Shown here: positions 1 through 7,330 of the stretch, one piece after another | How the letters are laid out: each line of letters begins with the position of its first letter | Numbering within the stretch: the stretch's first letter is position 1 | Assembly (NCBI GenBank): GCA_029960085.1 | Contig: JASCPG010000025.1 | Coordinates: 1 to 38,952 of the forward strand | DNA: 38,952 nt | Reading direction: 5' to 3' | Source: Microbacteriaceae bacterium PS02067 | Lineage (GTDB): Bacteria > Actinomycetota > Actinomycetes > Actinomycetales > Microbacteriaceae | Program-made: the position numbers and the translations under genes | The notes under the pieces: model-generated | Seen by the model: only the letters and a program-made list of their open reading frames with translations | Told to the model about the DNA's origin: nothing | Database searches by the model: none

Positions 1-2669
1 CTCTCGGCGGCGTGTTGCGCCTGCCGCACCGCCTGCACGGCGCGGGTCACGGCGGGCCGTCTCGACCCGAGCGGGTCGAGCGGCCACTGGAGCGTCCGGC
101 GACGCCCCTCGAAGGGGTTGTCGCCGGCGTCCTCGGGGACCGCGAGATCGCGCCCCAGGGCATCCGCGATCTCCCGGAGGAACGGGCTCGGCCCGCGCGG
201 GTTCTTGGTCCCCGACCAGCTCGAACCGCTCAGGAGCAGATGCTCGCGCGCGCGGGTGACCGCGACGTACGCGAGACGGCGCTCCTCTTCGACCTGCCGA
301 TCAGCGAGCGCGCCCTTGAAGCGTCCCAACTCGTCGCGGAGGTCTTGCTGGGTGGGTGCATCGGCCGCGGTCCACCCGCAGCGCGGCAGCCACTCCCGGT
401 CGCCGCGGAAGTCGTACGGCAGGATGCCGAACCGCAGCCAGCCGACGCCCTCGCGCGGCTTGGCGGGGAGTTCGTCCTCGACGAGACGGACGACGGCGAC
501 GGCATCCCACTCCAGCCCCTTCGACCCGTGGATCGTCAGCAGCTGGACGACGTCCTCCTCGGGCGGCTCGGTGCGGGGCGCGAACTCGTCCAGCCGCTCG
601 GCGTGGTCGAGCCAGGCGAGGAGGCTCGTGAGCGACCCGCGCTCGTCGGTCGCGAGGAATCCGTGCAGTTCGTCGACGAAGGCGCGCAGCTGGTCGCTCG
701 CGATCCGCGCGGGGCCGCGCGCTTCGTTCGCGGCGAGCTCGATGTCGAGGCGCAGCTCCAGCTCGATGAGGCGCACGAGCTCGGGCGCGGGGAGCGTCGA
801 CTGACGCCGGAGGCCCGCGAAGACCGCAGCGGCATCGCGCAGGCGCTCACGCGCCGCGGGCGTGAACTCCTCGAGCCACCGGTGCTCGGTGGGGTGGCGC
901 AGCACGAAGTCGAGCGCGTCGATCAGAGAGCCCTGCTCGTCCCCCGCGGACGTGCGGATCCGTTCGATGACGTCCGCCTCGAGCGGCTGGAGGGCGCTGT
1001 CGTGCCGGGAGATCCGTGCCGCGAGCCGTGACAGCGCGCGGAGGTCCGCGAGCCCGATCGCCCAGCGCGGCCCCGCCAGCAAGCGGATGAGCGCGGAGCC
1101 GGCGCGCGGGTCGCTGATGACACGGAGGGCCGCCACGACGTCCGTCACCTCGGGGGTCGACAGCAGTCCCCCGAGCCCGAGGATCCGGTGCGGGATGCCG
1201 CGCCGCCCGAGCGCGTCCGCGAAGTGCACCATGTGCTTCTTGCTGCGGAAGAGCACCGCGCCCGTCGTGGGCTCGCCGTTCGCAGCCCGCTCCGAGCGGA
1301 CGCCTGCGAACCAGGCGGTGACGCGCTCGGCCTCCGCGTCGATGTCGAGGTCGAAGGCGACCTCGACCCGGCCGGCGGGGGCACCCGGTCGCGGGCGCAG
1401 TTCGTCGACGGCGACGGGGGCGCTGTCGGCGAGCGGGGCGAGGACCGCGCCGGCGGACGTCAGGATGTCGACGCTGTTGCGCCAGCTCGTCATGAGGGAG
1501 TACGTCTCGGCGCGTCCTGTGCTCGAGAACGCGGCGGCGAACCCGCCCAGGTTGCCGGCGCTCGCGCCGCGCCACCCGTAGATGGACTGGTGCGGGTCGC
1601 CGACCGCCATGACGGCGCCGCCGCGGAACACGGCCGCCAGAAGGTCGGTCTGCACGACGGAGGTGTCCTGATACTCGTCGAGCAGCACGACCCGGTACCT
1701 GTCACGCAGCTCGGCGCCGACCTGCGGGTGCGCGCTGACGATGTCGTAGGCACCGGCGACCTGGTCGGAGAAGTCGATCACCCCCGCGCGGGCCTTGCGG
1801 CGTCCGTACTCCACCGCGAGCTCCGTCAGCACCTCGAGCCCGCCGAGGGCGACGGCCGCCTTCGTGATGTCCGCGTACACAGTCACCCGCGACGTGGTCG
1901 AGGGCCGCTCGAGGACATCCCGGAACCGCTCGGGGAAGCGCGCCAGCTCGGCGAAGTCGACGCGGTTGTCCACGCCGTCGCGCGCGATGCGCAGCGCGCC
2001 GTCGATGATCGAGCGGAGCGCCTCTTCTCGGACCTCGAGACGCGGGTCGTCACTCTCGAGCACGACGCGACGCATGAGCAGCCACGCCGCCGACTCGCTG
2101 AGGACCGCGACCTCGGCATCCCGCCCGATGCGGAGCGCGTTTTCGCGGACGATCGCATCGGCGAAGCTGTTGTACGTCGCGACCGCGGGTCGCTCGAGGA
2201 GACCGGATGCCGCGGGGGCACCCGCCTCTGTCCCGGCCTGCGCGGTCACGACCGCCGAAGCGAGGGCATCGAGCGCCGCGCGGCGCTCCGCCTCTCCCCC
2301 GCCGCGCTGTTCGATCGCGCGGAAGACATCGAGCCGCCCCTCGCGGTGCAGTGCGTCGAGGTGCGGCACGAGCCCGCGCCGTTCGAACTCGCCGAGCCGG
2401 TCGAGGCGACGATGGATGCGTTCGGCGAGCTCGCCCGCTGCTTTCCGGGTGAACGTCAGCCCGAGGATCTCCTCCCGACCCACCTGCCCGCTGGCGACGA
2501 GCCACACGACACGCCCCGCCATCGTCTCGGTCTTGCCGCTGCCCGCCCCCGCGACGACGAGCGCCGGCACGAGCGGCGCGGCGATGACGCGCGCCTGCTC
2601 GTCCGTCGGCGGGAACTGTCCGAGAGCGGCTGCGAGGGCGGCGGGGCTCGGCGGCACGATCGCGGTCAC
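1..2669 (-). CDS. adnB: ATP-dependent helicase-nuclease subunit AdnB (3' end outside window)
   Basis: UvrD/RecB-type superfamily 1 helicase, the active motor of the AdnAB complex that unwinds and resects DNA double-strand ends. The reading frame is open from a GTG at 2669 to the left edge (889 codons seen). Visible motifs are Walker A AGAGSGKT (about residues 40-47), motif II LLDEYQDT (about 330), GDPHQSIYGWRGA (about 360), LTIHGSKGLEWD (about 715) and VAVTRARE (about 800). The C-terminal RecB-like nuclease domain expected in this family would lie beyond position 1, so the gene is cut by the window and not shown to be truncated. The GTG start overlaps the adnA stop as GTGA, which indicates translational coupling. 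AdnB is assigned because it is the downstream partner with a fully canonical motor. Another UvrD-like name is possible, but the pairing makes AdnB very likely. Confidence 0.92.
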   Translation of the reverse strand, partial: MTAIVPPSPAALAAALGQFPPTDEQARVIAAPLVPALVVAGAGSGKTETMAGRVVWLVASGQVGREEILGLTFTRKAAGELAERIHRRLDRLGEFERRGLVPHLDALHREGRLDVFRAIEQRGGGEAERRAALDALASAVVTAQAGTEAGAPAASGLLERPAVATYNSFADAIVRENALRIGRDAEVAVLSESAAWLLMRRVVLESDDPRLEVREEALRSIIDGALRIARDGVDNRVDFAELARFPERFRDVLERPSTTSRVTVYADITKAAVALGGLEVLTELAVEYGRRKARAGVIDFSDQVAGAYDIVSAHPQVGAELRDRYRVVLLDEYQDTSVVQTDLLAAVFRGGAVMAVGDPHQSIYGWRGASAGNLGGFAAAFSSTGRAETYSLMTSWRNSVDILTSAGAVLAPLADSAPVAVDELRPRPGAPAGRVEVAFDLDIDAEAERVTAWFAGVRSERAANGEPTTGAVLFRSKKHMVHFADALGRRGIPHRILGLGGLLSTPEVTDVVAALRVISDPRAGSALIRLLAGPRWAIGLADLRALSRLAARISRHDSALQPLEADVIERIRTSAGDEQGSLIDALDFVLRHPTEHRWLEEFTPAARERLRDAAAVFAGLRRQSTLPAPELVRLIELELRLDIELAANEARGPARIASDQLRAFVDELHGFLATDERGSLTSLLAWLDHAERLDEFAPRTEPPEEDVVQLLTIHGSKGLEWDAVAVVRLVEDELPAKPREGVGWLRFGILPYDFRGDREWLPRCGWTAADAPTQQDLRDELGRFKGALADRQVEEERRLAYVAVTRAREHLLLSGSSWSGTKNPRGPSPFLREIADALGRDLAVPEDAGDNPFEGRRRTLQWPLDPLGSRRPAVTRAVQAVRQAQHAAE

Positions 2670-5600
2670 GAGGCCGACACCGGGCCGATCGTGTGGATGC
2701 GGCACAGTCCGTGCGAGAAGTCGTCGCGACAGTGCTCTTCGAAGGGAGCCGTGAACGACGTTCCGCGCATGATGTCGACGGCGCTGCGGACACGGCCGAG
2801 GAACGCCGCGCGCGCCTCGTCGTCCATCGGCGGCTGCGTCGGCTCGGCGTAGTCCTTCGTCGCCGCCGTCGGCCGCAGGACGAGGAGCTTCGCACCGCCC
2901 GGCTCGCCGTCCGTCGCCTCCGGGATCGACCCGGAGGCGAGGGCGAGCTGGTACGCCGCGAGCTGCGGGTTGTCGGTCACCTTGGCATCCGTCTGCGGCT
3001 CGTTCTTGCCGGTCTTGAGGTCGACGATGACGATCTTCCCGGTGCCGGTGCGTTCGACGCGGTCGATGTACCCGCTGACGATGACGCGGCCTTCCGCGGC
3101 GTGGCCGACGTCTCCAGCGGCGGGTGCCTCGCCCGCGGCGGAGGCGTCGCCCTCGACCGGGATCTCGACCTCGAAGTGCGGCTCGGCGCCGATGAGCGTG
3201 CCCCCGGATGCCTCGAAACGCTGCAGATACAGGGCGAGGCGGCGCACGAGGGCCTTCGCCCGCGCCTGCTCCGCGCGGTCGCGCCACGCCGATTCGAAGT
3301 CGAGTTCGCCCCACCTCGCGGCGACGACCTCCCAGAGGGAAGCCTCGTCGATACCGTCGGCCTGCTCCATCGCCGCGTGGATGATCGTCCCGACACCGGC
3401 GGTCGTCCCGCCCGCGTCGGCGCCGAGGTCGGCGATGACCCAGTCGAGCTCGCACCGCTCGAGCGCGTCGAGACGCGACGGCGACACGCGCACGTCCTCC
3501 CGTGCGAGGTCTCGGAGGGGCGCCGTCGAGGTCGGCTCCGACACCCCGTACCAGCTGTCCGGAGCGGCACCGGCGACCCGGGCCTCCGCGAGCACGACGA
3601 GCTGGTCAGCCGCGTGACGGCGCGCGCTCTCGCCCGCGCGGCTCTCGGTGAGAGTCCGCCGGTGACGGGCCACGGCTCCGCGAAGGGTCAGCGGATGCTC
3701 GGCCCCGCGCGCGGGAGGCAGCGCGTCGGGGAGCAGTTCGAACAGCGGGCTCGGCCCGGTGTCGTCGTCGTCCACGGCCGTCACGACGAGGAGCGAACGG
3801 GCGCGCGAGCACGCACGGGCGAAGAGCCTCAGCTCGTCGTGGACGAGTGCGCGCCGCCGATCCGCGGCGTCGAGCGCCTGTTCTTCGTCGGGTGCGCCCA
3901 GAAGGCCGAGCCGCCAGGTTTCGAGGAGACTGCCGCGCGAGCGGAGGTTCGGCCACACGCCGTCCTGCACCCCCGCGACCACGACGGTGTCGAACTCGAG
4001 CCCGAGCGCCCCGGCCGGCGTGAGGATCTGGACGACGTCGTCGTCGGCCGCCGCGCGGAGGCGGTCCTCCGCGACGTCGGAGTCGAGGATGCCGCGCAGG
4101 AACGACACCGGCGAGGTTCCGTCGGCCCGCTCCCCGTGGCGCTTCGCCGCCTGGAAGAGCTCCACCACGGCATCCAGCTCACGACCCGCCTGCGCGGCCG
4201 CGGGGCCTGTGCCTGCGGCCGCCGCACCCCAGACCCGGTCGCCGTCGACGCCGTCCCACGCCTCCCAGAGCAGCTCGTGCGCCGTCGCGCCGGCGGCCTC
4301 TGCAACCCGCACCCGGTCGACCGCACGGGCGATCTTCTCGGCACGACGCCCTTCGCGGGTGTCGATCAGGGCGAACTCCAGCGGGTGCGCGAGGCCGGAG
4401 GCGAGCAGCTCGGCGCCGGTCGCCACGACGCCGTCCGCCGGGCTGCCCGCGAGCGATTGCTGCCGGAGGGCCGTGCGCAGGCGTCGGATCTCCACGGGGT
4501 CCATGCCGCCGCCCCGCAGCGCGTCGGCGACATCGGCGGGCGCCCATGTGTCGGGCGGTTCGAGGGCGAGCAGCACACGGCGCAGCAGATCGCGGACGGC
4601 GCTCGAGGCGGCGAGCGGTCGCCCCTGCCCCGTCGCGCGCGTCGGCACCTCGCGCGCGGCGAGTTCCGCTTCGAGCGTCGCAACCTGGCGCGTGTCGTGC
4701 GCGATCACGGCGCACGCACGCCACGGCACGGCCTCGTGCACGTGCCGTTCCCGCAGCAGGCGTGCGATCAGGTCCTGCTCCTCGGCGGGCGACCGCGCGG
4801 CGAGCACGCGGATGCTGTCATCGGGCGTCGCCGGAAGCGGCGGCCGACGGTGCGCGACCACGCCGACGGCGCCGATGTGAGACGTGACGGATGCCACGAG
4901 CGCCTGTTGCGCCGCGGTGCCCCGGTGCGGCGTGCCGAGCACGTGGATGGGGCCGCTCGCCGCCAGGCGGGCGAAGTTCTCCGGCGTCGCGCCGCGGAAG
5001 GACCCCGAGCCGACATCGGGATCGCCGAAGGCGAGCACCGCGACGCCGCGGGCGCGGCACGCCTCGAGCAGTTCGACGCCGCCGAGCGTCAGCTCCTGCG
5101 CATCGTCGACGAGGAGGACGCGCAATCGCGTGAGCACGCCGAGCGCAGGAGAGGCATCCGGCAGCGTCCGCACGAGTCCCACCGCTTCGCGCACGAGGCC
5201 GGCGGCATCGCGGTGCGCGCCGCGCAGGCGGTCGCGTACCGCGTGGTACTCCCCCGCGAAGGACGCCGCCGCGTGCCACACCTCGATGTCGTGGCGCGTC
5301 GCGCCACGATCGAGCTCGCCCGGCTCGATGCCGAGCGTCGTGCACTCGGCCAGGAACGTGCGCAGCTCCGCACGGAAGCCGGCGGTGGCGCGCACGCCGA
5401 CCGGGAGCCAGTCGGGCCAGCGCGGCGATCCGGACGCCTCGTCCTCCGCGTCGCCTGCGAGGAGGTCCGCGATGAGCTGATCGTCGTCGGGGCCTGTGAG
5501 AAGCTGCGGGCTCTCCTGGCCCGTGTGCACGGCGTGGGCCCGGACGAGCTGATACGCGAAGGCCGCGACGGAGCGTGCCATGGCGCCCCCGGTCGCCATA

Positions 5601-5815
5601 CCGACGGCGAGAGCGAGCCGGTCGCGCAGGAGCGTCGCGGCGGGCCTGCTGGGCGTGAGGACGAGGACCTCATCGGGCTGGAAGCCGCCCGCGACGAGGT
5701 GCCGCACGCGCTCGATCAGGACCTCCGTCTTGCCCGACCCGGGAGAGCCCACGACGACCCCCGAGGCATCCCGCGCCAGCTCCGCCACGGCGCGCTGGGC
5801 AGGGTCGAGGGGCAT
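2666..5815 (-). CDS. adnA: ATP-dependent helicase-nuclease subunit AdnA
   Basis: Partner subunit of AdnAB, 1049 residues from the chosen ATG, close to the usual AdnA size of about 1050. Walker A GSPGSGKT is at residues 23-30. The Walker B region reads VLLVDDAQE (about 236) where active UvrD motors have DE.Q, and motif VI is degenerate (ACSRARS instead of AVTRAR). The C-terminal third is a RecB-family nuclease, with GTIIHAAMEQ near 810 and VIVDLKTGK near 930. The sequence ends in a Cys/His cluster, HCRDDFSHGLCRIH. In known AdnAB the AdnA motor contributes little and AdnB drives translocation, which fits these weakened motifs. The frame stays open to a GTG at 5845, but I choose ATG 5815 because a -10-like TAGCGT lies 7 bases before it and overlaps the upstream GTG codons. 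It is divergent from the DUF3107 gene. Confidence 0.93.
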   Translation of the reverse strand: MPLDPAQRAVAELARDASGVVVGSPGSGKTEVLIERVRHLVAGGFQPDEVLVLTPSRPAATLLRDRLALAVGMATGGAMARSVAAFAYQLVRAHAVHTGQESPQLLTGPDDDQLIADLLAGDAEDEASGSPRWPDWLPVGVRATAGFRAELRTFLAECTTLGIEPGELDRGATRHDIEVWHAAASFAGEYHAVRDRLRGAHRDAAGLVREAVGLVRTLPDASPALGVLTRLRVLLVDDAQELTLGGVELLEACRARGVAVLAFGDPDVGSGSFRGATPENFARLAASGPIHVLGTPHRGTAAQQALVASVTSHIGAVGVVAHRRPPLPATPDDSIRVLAARSPAEEQDLIARLLRERHVHEAVPWRACAVIAHDTRQVATLEAELAAREVPTRATGQGRPLAASSAVRDLLRRVLLALEPPDTWAPADVADALRGGGMDPVEIRRLRTALRQQSLAGSPADGVVATGAELLASGLAHPLEFALIDTREGRRAEKIARAVDRVRVAEAAGATAHELLWEAWDGVDGDRVWGAAAAGTGPAAAQAGRELDAVVELFQAAKRHGERADGTSPVSFLRGILDSDVAEDRLRAAADDDVVQILTPAGALGLEFDTVVVAGVQDGVWPNLRSRGSLLETWRLGLLGAPDEEQALDAADRRRALVHDELRLFARACSRARSLLVVTAVDDDDTGPSPLFELLPDALPPARGAEHPLTLRGAVARHRRTLTESRAGESARRHAADQLVVLAEARVAGAAPDSWYGVSEPTSTAPLRDLAREDVRVSPSRLDALERCELDWVIADLGADAGGTTAGVGTIIHAAMEQADGIDEASLWEVVAARWGELDFESAWRDRAEQARAKALVRRLALYLQRFEASGGTLIGAEPHFEVEIPVEGDASAAGEAPAAGDVGHAAEGRVIVSGYIDRVERTGTGKIVIVDLKTGKNEPQTDAKVTDNPQLAAYQLALASGSIPEATDGEPGGAKLLVLRPTAATKDYAEPTQPPMDDEARAAFLGRVRSAVDIMRGTSFTAPFEEHCRDDFSHGLCRIHTIGPVSAS

Positions 5816-5828
5816 GCACACCACGCTA
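5816..5828 (-). promoter_or_regulatory. -10 box for leaderless adnA
   Basis: On the minus strand TAGCGT (5828-5823) is followed by 7 bases and then ATG 5815. This matches TANNNT and places the transcription start at or next to the start codon. No clear -35 is visible. Confidence 0.55.
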
Positions 5829-5858
5829 GCGGGCGGCGCCGACACGCCCCGGGTGTCG

Positions 5859-5910
5859 TAGAGTTTGAGAGCGCCCGGACTCGGGCGACACCCTCTTCAG
5901 AAAGGTGAGG
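5859..5910 (+). promoter_or_regulatory. -10 box and ribosome binding site for DUF3107 gene
   Basis: TAGAGT (5859-5864) fits TANNNT. About 40 bases on, AAAGGTGAGG (5901-5910) is a good Shine-Dalgarno sequence 8 bases before GTG 5919. This gene therefore has an ordinary leader, unlike its divergent neighbour adnA. Confidence 0.45.
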
Positions 5911-5918
5911 CCGGCATC

Positions 5919-6143
5919 GTGGAGATCCGCATCGGCATCGCGAACACCGCCCGTGAGCTCACGTTCGAGTCCGGAGAGTCGGCGGACGCCGTGACCACAG
6001 CCGTCTCGACGGCGCTCGAATCGGGTCAGACGGCCGTGACGTTCACCGACGTCAAGGGCAACACCTTCATCGTGCCGACGGCCGGCATCGCGTTCGTCGA
6101 GGTGGGCACCGAAGAGTCCCGCCGCGTCGGCTTCGTGGCCTGA
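5919..6143 (+). CDS. DUF3107 family protein
   Basis: Small acidic protein of 74 residues starting VEIRIGIANTARELTFES, matching the actinobacterial DUF3107 family (the Mycobacterium protein TB9.4, Rv3208A). Its function is not established. The frame is open from 5865, but GTG 5919 is preferred because AAAGGTGAGG sits 8 bases upstream and because family members begin with the same VEIRIG stretch. There is no membrane segment or signal peptide. In M. tuberculosis the same family lies between adnAB and the rhlE-type helicase gene, as here, so the neighbourhood is conserved. It is followed 4 bases later by a small membrane-protein gene, probably in the same transcript. Confidence 0.88.
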   Translation: MEIRIGIANTARELTFESGESADAVTTAVSTALESGQTAVTFTDVKGNTFIVPTAGIAFVEVGTEESRRVGFVA

Positions 6144-6147
6144 TCCC

Positions 6148-6438
6148 GTGCAGATCCTCCTCGCGCTCATCTTCGGCGCGACCTACGGTGCGGCGCTGCA
6201 CTTCCTCATGCCGGGGCGCGAGGCCCGCGGAGCGGCTTTCGCCCCCGTGCTCGGCGCTGTCCTCGGCGGTCTCGTGTACGCGATCCTCACGTGGGTCGGC
6301 GTCACGGCGGACGACCTCCGCCTCTGGCTCGCGTCGCTCGGCGCTCCGATCGTCGTGGTTCCCCTGGTGCTCATCGCCCTGACGCGCTCGCGTGCGACGC
6401 ACGACGCGCGCGAGCGCCTGCGCCTCGGCATCGCCTGA
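6148..6438 (+). CDS. Small hydrophobic membrane protein, unrecognised
   Basis: 96 residues from GTG 6148, only 4 bases after the DUF3107 stop, so probably co-transcribed. Three hydrophobic stretches are visible: residues 1-19 (ILLALIFGATYGAALHFL), about 30-50 (FAPVLGAVLGGLVYAILTWVG) and about 65-80 (APIVVVPLVLIALT). The C-terminus is charged (ARERLRLG). No family motif is recognised. The three-helix layout and the position suggest an integral membrane protein with no known catalytic function. It ends 11 bases before the stop of the convergent ferritin-like gene. Confidence 0.72.
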   Translation: MQILLALIFGATYGAALHFLMPGREARGAAFAPVLGAVLGGLVYAILTWVGVTADDLRLWLASLGAPIVVVPLVLIALTRSRATHDARERLRLGIA

Positions 6439-6449
6439 GCGGACCCCGG

Positions 6450-7163
6450 TCAGGCGTCGAGGCCGAGGGCGGCCATTCGCCGCGAGTGCCCGGCGAGAAG
6501 AGCCGTGAACACCGGCTCGACCTTCTTCTCTTCGGCGGCATCCAGCGTCTGCGGGCGCAGTGCCCCTCGCGCGATGAGCAGCGTGTCCCCCACGAGGCGG
6601 CGCCCCCAGAGGGCCAGCAGGTCGCGCCACTGCTCGTCGGCGGCGATGGCGTCCGTGATGATCCCGACGAGGCCCTCGCGACCGTCGCCGTGCAGGATCT
6701 CGGCGACGCGGTTCCCCGTCGCGCCGTAGCTCGCCGAGAGCGACAGGTAGAAGTCGTCGAGCATCCCCGCCGTGATGTGGACCGAGAGCATCGTCTCGAG
6801 CGGACGCGCGCCGTGCGTGGCCCGACGGAAGGCATCGAGCGGCTCGCGGAACGGGAGCATCAGCTCGAGCGGGTCGTCGCCGCGCCCCCGGATCACGCCG
6901 ACGAGCTCACGGTGCTTCGTCAGGGCGGTGCCCGCCGCGACCGAGAGCGACTCCTTCTGCGTGAGCTCGGGCGTGGGAGCGATCAGCTGGCTGAGCGTCT
7001 CGAAGAAGCCGAGCTGCAGGTACGCGGCCTGGCCGAGATAGGTGTCGATCAGGGGCGCGAGTTCCTCGAAATCGACGCGGGTGACGTCGCCGTAGTCTCC
7101 GCGGGAGCGCAGTTTCAGCGTTCGCGCGGCGCTGCGATCGCGCTGCCAGGGCCATGTCACCAC
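6450..7163 (-). CDS. Ferritin-like fold protein (actinobacterial, Rv3210c-like)
   Basis: 237 residues, largely helical, resembling actinobacterial proteins annotated as ferritin-like or MiaE-like. Candidate helix-borne metal ligands are in FFETLSQL, TKHRELVG and MLSVHITAGMLDDF. I do not see a full pair of ExxH diiron motifs, so a working diiron oxidase is not shown. The position between the DUF3107 gene and a DEAD-box helicase gene matches M. tuberculosis (Rv3208A, Rv3210c, Rv3211), which supports the family assignment. The start is GTG 7163, supported by TAGGCT exactly 6 bases upstream. It is divergent from the helicase gene. Confidence 0.75.
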   Translation of the reverse strand: MVTWPWQRDRSAARTLKLRSRGDYGDVTRVDFEELAPLIDTYLGQAAYLQLGFFETLSQLIAPTPELTQKESLSVAAGTALTKHRELVGVIRGRGDDPLELMLPFREPLDAFRRATHGARPLETMLSVHITAGMLDDFYLSLSASYGATGNRVAEILHGDGREGLVGIITDAIAADEQWRDLLALWGRRLVGDTLLIARGALRPQTLDAAEEKKVEPVFTALLAGHSRRMAALGLDA

Positions 7164-7175
7164 GGGTACAGCCTA
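7164..7175 (-). promoter_or_regulatory. -10 box for leaderless ferritin-like gene
   Basis: Minus-strand TAGGCT (7175-7170), a 6-base spacer GTACCC, then GTG 7163. There is no Shine-Dalgarno sequence, which fits a leaderless transcript. Confidence 0.55.
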
Positions 7176-7217
7176 GGACGCGCGGCGCACGATCGAAGCC
7201 CCTCGGGCGGCCTCGGG

Positions 7218-7330
7218 TAGGCTGGAGCCGTCCCGGCGACGGATCGGGACCACCGCGCCTGTGGCTGAGTGAAGGGCGTGGACACCTCACCCCGGCGGCT
7301 TCTCACCGCCAGACAGGCATGTATCAGTGA
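7218..7330 (+). promoter_or_regulatory. Structured leader of the DEAD-box helicase gene with a 3-codon upstream ORF
   Basis: TAGGCT (7218-7223) is a plausible -10. The roughly 100-base leader that follows has two hairpins: GTCCCG (7230-7235) with CGGGAC (7245-7250), and GGCGG (7294-7298) with CCGCC (7306-7310). At 7319 a tiny ORF, ATG TAT CAG TGA (7319-7330), ends on a TGA that overlaps the helicase GTG as GTGA. No convincing Shine-Dalgarno precedes GTG 7327 itself, so helicase translation may depend on re-initiation after this minimal ORF. Function is inferred only. Confidence 0.35.

Noticed and set aside
2693..5908. Long plus-strand open frame of over 1000 codons opposite adnA
   Set aside because: It mirrors the adnA codons, has no family motif, and its composition (Arg, Glu, Val, Gly, Asp) is what antisense frames of high-G+C genes give.
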